A stretch of 64,000 bases of DNA from NCBI GenBank assembly GCA_963741525.1, contig CAVUIW010000022.1, forward strand, positions 62,001-126,000, written 5' to 3'. Origin of the DNA: JANNSX01 sp963741525. Its GTDB lineage: Bacteria; Pseudomonadota; Alphaproteobacteria; Rhizobiales; Hyphomicrobiaceae. Positions 53,329-64,000 of this stretch are shown here, in pieces. Each line of letters starts with the position of its first letter. Within the stretch, counting starts at the first letter, position 1. The translations under genes were made by a program, and so were the position numbers. The notes under the pieces were generated by a model. That model was given only the letters and a program-made list of their open reading frames with translations, ran no database searches and had not been told where the DNA came from.

Positions 53329-53934
53329 TCAGGCCGCCTTGCCGGCGCGCTTGCGTTTCTGTGCATAGCCGGCCAGGGCCAAAAAATTGGCGAGGAGGGC
53401 GTGGCCCTGCTCGGAGGCGATGCTCTCGGGGTGGAACTGCACGCCGTGCACGGGATGGGTTGCATGCTGCAAACCCATGATGAGCCCGTCATCGGTCTCG
53501 GCGGTGACGGCAAGGCTGCCAGGCAGGCTCTTCCGCTCCACAATCAACGAATGATACCGCGTCACCTGGAAGCGCTTTGGCAAGCCTTCGAACACGCCCT
53601 TGTTGCGATGAGCAATGGTCGATAGCTTGCCATGCATGAGCTCCGGCGCCCGGATCACATTGCCGCCATAGGCCTGCCCGATCGCCTGATGGCCGAGACA
53701 GACGCCGAGCAGCGGCACCTTCGGCCCGGCTGCGCGGATGAGATCGAGGCAGATGCCGGCTTCGTTCGGCGTGCAGGGGCCGGGTGAAAGCACGATCGCC
53801 TTGGGCATTTCGGCCAGCACCTGTTCGACGCTCACCTGATCGTTCCGGTAGACGCGGCATGGGGCGCCGAGTTCCCCCAGATAGTGGACGAGATTGTAGG
53901 TGAAGCTGTCGTAGTTATCGATGAGGGTGAGCAT
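53329..53934 (-). CDS. trpG: Anthranilate synthase component II (glutamine amidotransferase)
   Basis: 201 residues from the ATG at 53934. LTLIDNYDSFTYNLVHYLGELG, LSPGPCTPNEAG, the nucleophile in LLGVCLGHQAIGQAYGG and VQFHPESIASEQG are a complete class I amidotransferase. It supplies ammonia to TrpE. The upstream neighbour is a divergent agmatine deiminase, not trpE, which must lie elsewhere. Confidence 0.96.
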   Translation of the reverse strand: MLTLIDNYDSFTYNLVHYLGELGAPCRVYRNDQVSVEQVLAEMPKAIVLSPGPCTPNEAGICLDLIRAAGPKVPLLGVCLGHQAIGQAYGGNVIRAPELMHGKLSTIAHRNKGVFEGLPKRFQVTRYHSLIVERKSLPGSLAVTAETDDGLIMGLQHATHPVHGVQFHPESIASEQGHALLANFLALAGYAQKRKRAGKAA

Positions 53935-54062
53935 GGGCCTTCTGCGATCCGTGCCTGAGCTTGGGACAACACGTGCCCTATTGGGGCAGCGATGGCAAGC
54001 AGCTGGGCGGGCAATCCAGCCGGCATGGCAAATCCGAGAGCCGTGAATTAAGAGTCTGTCGT

Positions 54063-55145
54063 ATGAACCCTGAGCCCGACACCCGAGGATGCTTGGAATT
54101 GACCTGGACGATGCCGCCGGAGACGGCGCCGCAAGATCGCGTCTGGATGGCCTTCCCACGTGAGAACGACGGGCTTGGCGAGATGGCCGCCGAGCACGAG
54201 GCGGCCTACGCGGCCTGGTCGGCGGTCGCCAATGCGGTGGCGGAATTCGAGCCCGTAACCATGATCGTCGATCCCTCCGAAGCGGCGCGTGCGCGCCGCA
54301 TGCTGGATGGCGCCATCGAGCGCGTCGAGCGCGTGATTGACGATTGCTGGCTGCGCGATTCCGGGCCGACCTTCGTGACGAGTGAAAACGGCAAGCTCGC
54401 GGCTGTCGACTGGATCTTCAACGCCTGGGGCTCGGACCAGCCGCGCAAGTACGCTCACGATTGCGGCTTGGCACGCTTCGTCGCCGGACACGCCGGCGTG
54501 GCGGTTATCTCCTCGCTGCTGGTGAACGAAGGCGGTGGCATCCATGTCGATGGCGAGGGCACCGTGCTACTCACCCAGACCGTGCAGCTCGATCCCATGC
54601 GTAACCCGCATGCGAACAAGGCGCGTGTCGAGGTGGAGATGGCGCGCACGCTCGGCATCTCGAAGGTCATCTGGCTGCCACGCGGGCTCACCCGTGACTA
54701 CGACCGGTTCGGAACGCGCGGGCACGTCGACATCGTCGCGACCTTTCCTTCGCCGGGGAAGGTCCTGGTTCACGACCAGCGCGATCCCGCCCACCCCGAT
54801 CATGCGGTGATGCAAGAGATCAGATCCATTCTCGCCGAGGCGCGCGACGCCAAGGGCCGGCGCCTCGAAATCATCGGCGTGCCCGCTCCCGAAACGCTCG
54901 AGGACGATCATGGCTTCGTCGACTGGAGCTACATCAATCACCTTGTGGTCAACGGTGGCGTGATCGCCTGCGGTTTCGGCGAGGACAAGGCCGACGCCCG
55001 GGCGCGTGAGATACTGAGCGGTGCCTATCCCGGCCGCCGCGTGGTCTCGGTTGACGCGCGCGAGTTGTTCGCCCGTGGCGGTGGCATCCATTGCATCACG
55101 CAGCAACAACCCAAGCCATTTCGCGCATCGGGAGCGCAGTCGTGA
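54063..55145 (+). CDS. Agmatine deiminase family protein (peptidyl-arginine deiminase fold)
   Basis: 360 residues from the ATG at 54063; ATG 54111, nearer to the conserved PPETAPQDRVWMAFPREN, is possible. DDCWLRDSGPTFV, NEGGGIHVDGEG, GHVDIVATFPSPGKVL and the catalytic Cys in GGGIHCITQQQP define the guanidino-group modifying family. AguA converts agmatine to N-carbamoylputrescine and ammonia. The stop overlaps the GTG of the following amidase gene (GTGA), giving a coupled pair. Confidence 0.88.
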   Translation: MNPEPDTRGCLELTWTMPPETAPQDRVWMAFPRENDGLGEMAAEHEAAYAAWSAVANAVAEFEPVTMIVDPSEAARARRMLDGAIERVERVIDDCWLRDSGPTFVTSENGKLAAVDWIFNAWGSDQPRKYAHDCGLARFVAGHAGVAVISSLLVNEGGGIHVDGEGTVLLTQTVQLDPMRNPHANKARVEVEMARTLGISKVIWLPRGLTRDYDRFGTRGHVDIVATFPSPGKVLVHDQRDPAHPDHAVMQEIRSILAEARDAKGRRLEIIGVPAPETLEDDHGFVDWSYINHLVVNGGVIACGFGEDKADARAREILSGAYPGRRVVSVDARELFARGGGIHCITQQQPKPFRASGAQS

Positions 55146-57140
55146 ACGTCGTCGAAACGTCCATCCGGGACTTGCGCGAGGCTCTGGAGGCGGGCCGGGT
55201 GACGAGCGTTGGCCTCGTCGCCGCCTATCTCAACCGCATCGCCGCCTACGACCGGCACGGCACTCGGCTCAACGCGGTACCAGTGCTCAATCCGGAAATG
55301 TTTGAAGAGGCGCGAGCGGCCGATCTGAGGCGCGCCCAAGGCAATACGCTCGGGCCCCTCGACGGCATCCCATACACGGCCAAGAACAGCTACAAGGTGC
55401 GCGGAATGACGGTCGCCGCGGGCTCGCCGGCCTTCGCCGATCTCGTAGCCACAGACGACGCCTTCGCCATCTCGCGGCTGAGGGCGGCCGGCGCCGTGCT
55501 GATCGGCCTCACCAACATGCCGCCGATGGCCAATGGCGGCATGCAGCGCGGCGTCTACGGCCGGGCGGAGAGCCCTTACAACCTGGACTTTCTCACGGCC
55601 GCTTTCGCCTCGGGATCGTCCAATGGCTCGGGCACGGCGACAGCCGCGAGCTTCGCCGCCTTCGGCTTGGGCGAGGAGACCTGGTCGAGCGGACGAGCGC
55701 CCGCCACCAACAACGGGCTTTGCGCCTACACGCCGAGCCGGGGCGTGATCTCTGTCCGGGGCAACTGGCCGCTGGTACCGACCATGGACGTGGTCGTGCC
55801 GCACACGCGAACAATGGCGGACATGTTTGAGCTGCTCGATATCCTCGTCGCCGATGATCCGGAGACACGCGGCGACTTCTGGCGCCGCCAGCCCTGGGTC
55901 GCGCTACCCAAGGCATCCGACGTGCGTCCTTCTTCCTATTCGGCGCTGGCGAAGACGGCGACGCTCGCCGGCAAGCGCATCGGCGTTCCGGCGATGTACA
56001 TTAATGCCGATCGTCATGCCGGTACTGCGGAGCGCCCAGGGATCGGAGGTCCAACAGGTCAGTGCATCGAGACGCGGGCCTCGATCATCGCGCTCTGGGA
56101 GGCCGCGCGCGAGGCATTGGAACAGGCCGGGGCCAAAGTCGTCGTCACGGATTTCCCGGTGGTCTCTAACTACGAGGGCGGCCGGCCGGGCGCGCCGACG
56201 ATTGCAACGCGCGGGCTTGTCAGCCCGGACTACCTGAAGCACGAGATCCTCGACCTGTCGGTGTGGTCGTGGGACGATTTTCTTTCCGCCAACGGCGATC
56301 CCAAGCTTTCGCGCCTGGCCGAGGTGGATGGTGCACGTATCTTTCCCCAGCCCGAGGGAAGTCTGGCGGACCGCTACACCAATTTCGGCGACGGTGTGGC
56401 CCACTATCCAGTGCATGCGCGCGAACATCCCCTCGAGCGCTTCGACGACATCCCGCATATGGCGGACGGACTGCGCGGCCTGGAAGAAACCCGGCGGGTC
56501 GATCTCGAGACGTGGATGGACCGTCTCGGACTCGATGCGGTTGTGTTTCCGGCCGTGGCGGACATCGCTCCCGCGGATGCGGATGTGAACTCGGCCTCGG
56601 CCGACATTGCCTGGCGCAACGGTGTCTGGGTCGCCAATGGCAATCTGGTCATCCGCCATCTCGGCATCCCGACGGTCACCGTTCCGATGGGCATGATGGC
56701 CGATATCGGCATGCCCGTGGGACTGACCTTCGCAGGGCGCGCTTATGACGATTCGAAGCTGTTGAGCCTAGCCGCTGCCTTCGAAGCGACGGGTTCCTAT
56801 CGGGAGGCTCCAACACGCACACCGGAGATCGCACTCGATCTTCATCGGCGAGAAACTCCCGCGACAGGGGACCAGCTCACACTCCAAGTATCGGTCGCGT
56901 CGGTCGATGCCGATCTGGAGAGGCTTCGGATCACGAGCGAATGTGCTGCGCCGTTGCGGTTGCTCTCGGTCGATGGCGCGGCGGTCGAGGCCGGGAGCAC
57001 CGCCGACCGGCTTCGAAGCCGACCTTCTCGTCGCGATCAATCGCCACCGTCACAGCGAGTGGAGCCCGCCCTGGGGTCACATCGTGATCGCTGTCGGCGA
57101 GGATGGAAGCGCGGCGTTCGTCGAGACGACGGCACGTTAA
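55142..57140 (+). CDS. Amidase signature family enzyme with C-terminal extension, one frameshift near the 3' end
   Basis: About 665 residues from the GTG at 55142, sharing four bases with the deiminase stop. Amidase-signature Lys is in GIPYTAKNSY, and the Ser-Ser pair in ASGSSNGSGTATAA and EETWSSGRAPATN. Unlike most family members it ends with an extra segment of about 110 residues after the usual MPVGLTFAGRAYDDSKLL. An extra base near 57004 breaks the frame; restored, it ends SAAFVETTAR at 57140. Coupling to an agmatine deiminase suggests it hydrolyses a product such as an N-carbamoyl amine, but that is inference. Confidence 0.83.
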
Positions 57141-57512
57141 GACCAGTGACCAGGCCAATCCGCCTATGGTATTTTCAGCCGATAGGCCGCACGGGAACCC
57201 CGGGTTAAACTCACCCGTTGCCTTTAGGATAACGTTCTCGGATCGTGAGCGGATCTCACGACAGGGGGCATTCAAGCTGCGGCCGCGCAAGTGCCGGGCG
57301 GGATCCGCTGTCATGACCGATGGCCCGTCCATGCCTGCGGCGGTCGAGTGGTGGCTGTGGACGCGGTCGGCCACCGCCAAGACGTCCAACCGGTCATTTC
57401 CTCGAGTCAATGACTAAATCACGCGGAGTTACATATTGACACTACCGATGCACCAAGCGCAATTGACGGATTATGGCAAGCGTGCTCTGACGCTGACCGG
57501 AGGATTGGTTAC
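57141..57512. promoter_or_regulatory. 372-base region upstream of the ROK regulator
   Basis: No convincing gene. It contains an inverted repeat TCGTGAG-CGGAT-CTCACGA (57243-57261) that could be an operator or terminator, and an AT-rich tract near 57430-57470 with TTGACA (57436) and TTGACG (57463) that could be promoter elements for the downstream regulator. No sigma-factor boxes are firmly assigned. Confidence 0.35.
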
Positions 57513-58760
57513 GTGCGCAGTAAAGTGAACAATGAAGCGGCATCCGTTGATGGCATAGGCGGCCTCGGCCGCGGCACGAACCAGGCGGGCGCGCGGCTCT
57601 ACAACGAGCGCCTGGTGCTCTCACTCGTCCGGCGTCATGGTCGCTTGCCCAAGGCGGAGATTGCCCGGCTGACCGGACTGTCGGCGCAGACCGCATCGGT
57701 CATCGTCGGCAGGCTCGAGGCCGACGGCCTGCTGGTGAAGCAGGATCCGCAACGCGGCCGCGTCGGGCAGCCATCGGTGCCCTTCGCGATCAATCCGGAT
57801 GGCGCCCTCTCCATCGGCATCAAGATCGGCCGGCGCTCGACGGACTTCGTGCTGACCGACTTTCTCGGCCAGGTTCGCTACCGGAAGCGGCAGACTCACG
57901 CCTATCCGCAGCCCAAAGCCTTCCTCGCTTTTGTCAAAGCGGAGATCAAGGCGCTGTCGGGCGTTGTCCGCGGCTCCGCGCGCAGCCGCGTCGCAGGCAT
58001 CGGCATTGCGACTCCTTTCGAACTCTGGAGCTGGCAGAACGAGGTCGGCGCGCCGCCGGATGCCATGCAGGCTTGGCACGGTTTCAACACCCAAGCCGAG
58101 ATCGCCCGCATTTCGCCCTGGCCGGTGCACCTGTGCAACGACGGAACGGCCGCCTGCGCAGCCGAGGCGTTGCTCGGCAACAGAGACCACTTGAGAGACT
58201 ACATTTACGTCTTCATCGGCTCCTTCATCGGCGGTGGCATCGTGCTCGATGGTTCGGTTGTGCAGGGCCGGACCGGCAATGCGGGCGCCATCGGCTCGTT
58301 GCCCGTCGCCCGCATGATCGGCAAAAACCGGATGTACTCCGATCAGCTCATTCGCTGCGCGTCGATCTATGTCCTGGAACGGCGGCTCAAGGCGCTTCGG
58401 CAAGACCCGTCGGGGCTCTGGCTGTCGCCCGATCAATGGCCGGACTACGGCAAGTCTGTCGAGCAGTGGATTTTGTCTGCCGCGGAAGGGCTCGCCGTGC
58501 TTGCGGCTTCGGCCGCCTCGATCGTCGACTTCGAAGCGGTCGTGATCGATGGGGCGTTTCCGCTGTCCATTCGCCGCCAGCTGGTCGAGGCCGTGCGCGT
58601 TGCGATCGAGCGGCTCGACTGGCAGGGGCTTAGTCCGCTGGAGATTGTCGAGGGATCGATCGGTCCTGATGCCCGGGCCGTTGGCGGCGCGGCACTTCCG
58701 CTCCTCGCCAATTTTGCCCGCGATCGTGATGTGCTCTTCAAAGAGGCGAACGTCAGCTAG
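57513..58760 (+). CDS. ROK family transcriptional regulator (polyol operon)
   Basis: 415 residues from a GTG at 57513 (GGAGGATTGG upstream). A winged helix N-terminus (LVRRHGRLPKAEIARLTGLSAQTASVIVGRLEADGLL) precedes a ROK domain (GGGIVLDGSVVQGRTGNAGAIGSLPV). The zinc-binding C-x-C-G-x-x-G-C cluster normal to ROK repressors and kinases is not visible. Its place directly before the sugar-alcohol transport genes suggests it controls them. Confidence 0.85.
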   Translation: MRSKVNNEAASVDGIGGLGRGTNQAGARLYNERLVLSLVRRHGRLPKAEIARLTGLSAQTASVIVGRLEADGLLVKQDPQRGRVGQPSVPFAINPDGALSIGIKIGRRSTDFVLTDFLGQVRYRKRQTHAYPQPKAFLAFVKAEIKALSGVVRGSARSRVAGIGIATPFELWSWQNEVGAPPDAMQAWHGFNTQAEIARISPWPVHLCNDGTAACAAEALLGNRDHLRDYIYVFIGSFIGGGIVLDGSVVQGRTGNAGAIGSLPVARMIGKNRMYSDQLIRCASIYVLERRLKALRQDPSGLWLSPDQWPDYGKSVEQWILSAAEGLAVLAASAASIVDFEAVVIDGAFPLSIRRQLVEAVRVAIERLDWQGLSPLEIVEGSIGPDARAVGGAALPLLANFARDRDVLFKEANVS

Positions 58761-58896
58761 CAAGATTGATCAGGCCGATTGACTTACTTCTTGACAGCGG
58801 CTGGACCGGGTTGCATCTGTTGGCCACGGCCAGCCGCCAGCCAGAAGCGGCGGATCGCTCTGAAATCACCGGGATTGTTCTAGGGAGGAGCTCCGA

Positions 58897-60207
<1,311 letters not shown>

Positions 60208-60321
60208 CTGACATATGGCCGGGCGAATACGCCCGGCCTCTTGCCCGCTCATGATCTTCAAGCCAAGCCTCGGTGGCCGGGCCTTGCGGCTCGGCCACGT
60301 GCCTTTCCGAGGTCAGGAACG

Positions 60322-61190
60322 ATGGCCACCACGCCACACCAGAGCCGTCAGCCGCGTGGCGCTTGCGCCCTCGGTCATCGTGCTGCTCGTCTGGATGATC
60401 GTGCCGCTCGGCATGACGATCTGGTTCTCGCTGCTGCGCTACAATCTGCTCGATCCCGGCAACGAGCGCTGGTTCGGCTATAAGAACTACAGGTACTTCC
60501 TGCACCGACCCGGCCTTCCTCGCCGCCCTGACCAACACGCTCATCCTGGTCGGCGCGGTGCTGGCGATCACGATCATCGGCGGCATGCTGCTGGCGCTGC
60601 TGCTCGATCAGCCGATCTTGGGCCGCGGCATCGTCCGCCTGCTGGTCATCGCGCCGTTCTTCGTCATGCCGACGGTCGCCGCGCTGGTCTGGAAGAACAT
60701 GATGATGCACCCGGTGTTCGGGCTCTTCGCCTGGATCGCGAGCGGCTCGGCCTCCAGCCGATCGACTGGTTCGCGCACCATCCCGCTGATCGCCATCATC
60801 TGATCGTCGCCTGGCAGTGGCTGCCCTTCGCGACGCTCATTCTGCTGACGGCCCTGCAGTCGCTCGACGAGGAGCAGAAGGAGGCGGCCGAGATGGATGG
60901 CGCGCCGCCGCTGTCCTATCTTCTGGCACATCGTGCTGCCGCATCTGGCGCGGCCGATCACCGTCGTCATCCTGATCGAGACGATCTTCCTGCTGAACGT
61001 CTTCGCCGAGATCCTCGTCACCACCAACGGCGGCGACGCCTCGGCCAACCTGCCCTTCCTCGTCTACTATCAGGCCTTGCTCAACTACGACGTCGGCGGC
61101 GCCTCGGCCGGCGGCATCGTCGCCGTCATCCTCGCCAACATCGTCGCCTTCTTCCTGATCCGCATGATCGGCAAGAACCTGGAGGGTTGA
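60322..61190 (+). pseudogene. smoF: Sorbitol/mannitol ABC transporter permease, frame broken by several indels
   Basis: From the ATG at 60322 the protein, read across frames, gives SVIVLLVWMIVPLGMTIWFS, GYKNYRYFL, LVIAPFFVMPTVAALVWKN and the EAA-loop LDEEQKEAAEMDGA, then FLVYYQALLNYDVGGASAGG. Indels are apparent near 60331-60336, 60503, 60739, 60783, 60800 and 60920. Six-helix inner-membrane component of the SmoEFGK transporter. The second permease starts three bases later. Confidence 0.78.
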
Positions 61191-61193
61191 AGC

Positions 61194-62018
61194 ATGGCGC
61201 GCAGGATTTCAACCGGCCGGAAAATTGCGACGACCGTGATCGGCTGGAGCGTCGGCCTCCTGATCTTCTTCCCGATACTGTGGACCGTCCTCACCTCTTC
61301 AAGACCGAGCTCGAGGCGATCTCGATCCCGCCGAGCTTCCTGTTCTTCGACTGGACGCTCGAGAACTACGCGGTCGTCCAGGAGCGCTCCGACTATCTGC
61401 GCTTCGCCGGCAACTCGATCCTGCTCTCGCTCGGCTCGACGCTGATCGCCATCCTGTTCGCCGTGCCGGCCGCCTGGGCCATGGCGTTCTCGCCGGGTAA
61501 GCGGACGAAGGATCTGCTGATGTGGATGCTCTCGACCAAGATGATGCCGCCGGTCGGTGCTGTCATCCCGATCTATCTGATCTTCCGTGATCTCGGCCTG
61601 CTCGACACCCGCGGCGGGCTCATCGTCATGCTCTTCCTGATCAACCTGCCGATCGTCGTCTGGATGCTCTACACCTACTTCAAGGAAATCCCGACCGACA
61701 TCCTGGAAGCCGCGCGCATGGACGGCGCCTCGCTCACCAAGGAGATTGTGTACGTGCTGGCGCCGATGGCGATACCCGGCATCGCCTCGACCGTGCTGCT
61801 CAACGTCATCCTCGCCTGGAACGAGGCCTTCTGGACGCTCGCGCTGACGACCTCGGACGCGGCGCCGCTACCGGCCTTCATCGCCTCCTACTCGAGCCCC
61901 GAGGGGCTGTTCTGGGCCAAGCTGTCGGCCGCGTCGACGATGGCGATCGCGCCGATCCTGGTGCTCGGATGGTTCGCCAGAAACAGCTCGTGCGCGGCCT
62001 GACATTCGGCGCCGTGAA

Positions 62019-62022
<4 letters not shown>
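61194..62022 (+). pseudogene. smoG: Sorbitol/mannitol ABC transporter second permease, frame broken by two indels
   Basis: ATG at 61194 (GGAGGGTTGAAGC upstream). Sequence runs TGRKIATTVIGWSVGLLIFFPILW, FLFFDWTLENYAVVQERSDYLRF and EILEAARMDGASLTKEI (DIL-EAARMDGAS, EAA loop) to VLLNVILAWNEAFWTLAL. A missing base near 61297 and another near 61978 break the frame. Corrected, the stop TGA at 62020-62022 overlaps the ATPase start ATG (ATGA), an arrangement that supports the correction. Confidence 0.8.
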
Positions 62023-63030
<1,008 letters not shown>

Positions 63031-63112
63031 TGAATTTCCCGGGCGGCGACAGCATCGGCCAACAGTCGGGACACGGTATGAAACTTGGCGCGCACGATCA
63101 GGATTACGCAGT

Positions 63113-63898
63113 ATGAAGCTCAGCGGAAGGACGGCTCTCATCACCGGCGGGGCGCGCGGCATCGGCCGGGCTATCGCCGAAAGTTACGCTCGGGAAGGGG
63201 CATCCGTCTGCATCGCCGACATCAGCGGCAGCGAAGCAGCGGCAACGGCGAGAGCGCTTGGCGGCGTGGCGTTCAGCCAGCCGCTCGATGTCACGAAGCA
63301 AAGCTCGATCGACGCCTGCGTTGCCGCTGTTCGCGATCGGACGGGCGGCATCGACATCCTCGTCAACAACGCGGCGATCTTCGACATGGCGCCCTTCGGC
63401 GAGATCACCGAAGAGAGCTACGACCGCATCTTTGCCGTCAACGTCAAGGGATTGCTCTTCACGCTGCAGGCCGTTGGCCAGCACATGCTGGAAGGCGGTC
63501 GCATCGGCCCATCGCGCCGCGGCAAGATCATCAATATTGCCAGCCAAGCTGGCCGTCGAGGCGAGTCGCTCGTCTCGGTCTATTGCGCCTCGAAGGCCGC
63601 CGTCATCAGTCTCACGCAATCGGCCGGCCTCGCCTTCGCCAGCCGGAATATCAACGTCAACGGCATCGCGCCGGGCGTCGTCGACACGCCGATGTGGGAC
63701 GTCGTCGACGGGCTGTTCGCCAAGTACGAAGGCCTTGCGATCGGCGAGAAGAAGCGCCTCGTCGGTCAAGCCGTACCGTTCGGGCGCATGGGCCGCCCGG
63801 AGGATCACACCGGCTGCGCCGTTTTCCTCGCCTCCGCCGACAGCGACTATGTCGTCGCCCAGACCTTCAATGTCGATGGCGGCAACTGGATGAGCTGA
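63113..63898 (+). CDS. SDR-family polyol dehydrogenase (sorbitol dehydrogenase type)
   Basis: 261 residues from the ATG at 63113. Cofactor site LITGGARGIGRAIAESYA, NNAA (LVNNAAIFD), and catalytic Tyr/Lys in YCASKAAVISL with Ser in IINIASQAG. The end PEDHTGCAVFLASADSDYVVAQ is typical. Its place after smoEFGK matches the sorbitol (L-iditol 2-) dehydrogenase SmoS/PolS, which oxidises sorbitol to fructose with NAD+. Frame is intact. Confidence 0.88.
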   Translation: MKLSGRTALITGGARGIGRAIAESYAREGASVCIADISGSEAAATARALGGVAFSQPLDVTKQSSIDACVAAVRDRTGGIDILVNNAAIFDMAPFGEITEESYDRIFAVNVKGLLFTLQAVGQHMLEGGRIGPSRRGKIINIASQAGRRGESLVSVYCASKAAVISLTQSAGLAFASRNINVNGIAPGVVDTPMWDVVDGLFAKYEGLAIGEKKRLVGQAVPFGRMGRPEDHTGCAVFLASADSDYVVAQTFNVDGGNWMS

Positions 63899-63905
63899 AG
63901 CACCT

Positions 63906-64000
63906 ATGGCAACGCCCCTCTCGCTTTCCCGCCTCGATGCGATCTCACGAACCGCCGCCGTGCCGCGCTACCGGCGCGACGAGCTGGCGCCCGGTATCGT
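63906..64000 (+). CDS. Mannitol 2-dehydrogenase, N-terminal fragment (cut by window edge)
   Basis: An ATG at 63906, seven bases after the SDR stop, opens a frame to the window end: MATPLSLSRLDAISRT then VPRYRRDELAPGI. This matches the start of the long-chain mannitol dehydrogenase family (MtlK), whose members read similarly just before the G-x-G-x-F-H-R motif. It fits as the next gene of the polyol operon. Only 31 residues can be seen. Confidence 0.72.
   Translation, partial: MATPLSLSRLDAISRTAAVPRYRRDELAPGI

Noticed and set aside
56931..57410. Leftward frame in the gap before the ROK gene
   Set aside because: It overlaps the restored end of the amidase gene and its translation shows no recognisable domain.
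60215..62002. A single 595-residue protein spanning both permeases
   Set aside because: It joins pieces of two permeases with out-of-frame Arg/His-rich filler; it exists only because of indels.

Overview
The window is GC-rich, densely coded DNA from an alphaproteobacterium, most likely a member of Hyphomicrobiales (Rhizobiales). This rests on the infA-maf-yacG block with its UPF0262 and DUF2948 neighbours, a NodF/NodE-like acyl carrier protein and ketosynthase pair, a SmoEFGK-type polyol operon, DUF2842, an ELM1-family protein, and intergenic hairpin repeats built on GGCGAA/TTCGCC arms. The species cannot be named from the sequence. No rRNA genes, CRISPR array, prophage or transposase were seen.

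Layout. 0-7.4 kb is an exopolysaccharide locus: the start of a polyprenyl-phosphate sugar transferase, a GT4 glycosyltransferase, a Wza-type export lipoprotein, a Wzz/GNVR chain-length protein with a degenerate kinase-like domain, a BioF2/CelD-like acyltransferase and a NodB-type deacetylase. 7.3-19.5 kb is metabolic: heme A synthase, class II aldolase, a FadD-like ligase, the ACP-ketosynthase pair, isocitrate dehydrogenase, and an acyl-CoA ligase overlapping a carboxyltransferase. 19.7-31.3 kb is mostly housekeeping (trmJ, rpsD, nadK, infA, maf, yacG) with three transporters. 31.4-45.4 kb is richer in amino-acid and nitrogen metabolism: an NCS1 permease, a 56-residue membrane protein, an oxidoreductase and diaminopropionate ammonia-lyase in one run, tRNA-Phe, a peroxiredoxin, a class III cyclase, an SHMT-family enzyme, a TadG-like protein, a CAT-anticodon tRNA and an M20 amidohydrolase. 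45.4-57.1 kb carries a YeeE transporter, a TerB protein with a duplicated membrane module, an S9 peptidase, an ELM1 protein, malonyl-CoA synthetase, trpD-trpG, and an agmatine deiminase overlapping an amidase. 57.5-64 kb is a sorbitol/mannitol utilisation operon: ROK regulator, binding protein, two permeases, ATPase, SDR dehydrogenase and the start of mannitol 2-dehydrogenase.

Sequence quality. More than twenty single-base insertions or deletions break otherwise well-conserved genes, concentrated at 33.7-39.3 kb and 57.0-62.4 kb, while 1-20 kb and 21-33 kb read cleanly. After single-base correction several gene ends fall into tight arrangements (an ATGA overlap at 62019, a 3-bp convergent gap at 37815/37819), so I treat most breaks as sequencing errors rather than decay. 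Where 'pseudogene' is used it means only that the frame is broken in this sequence.
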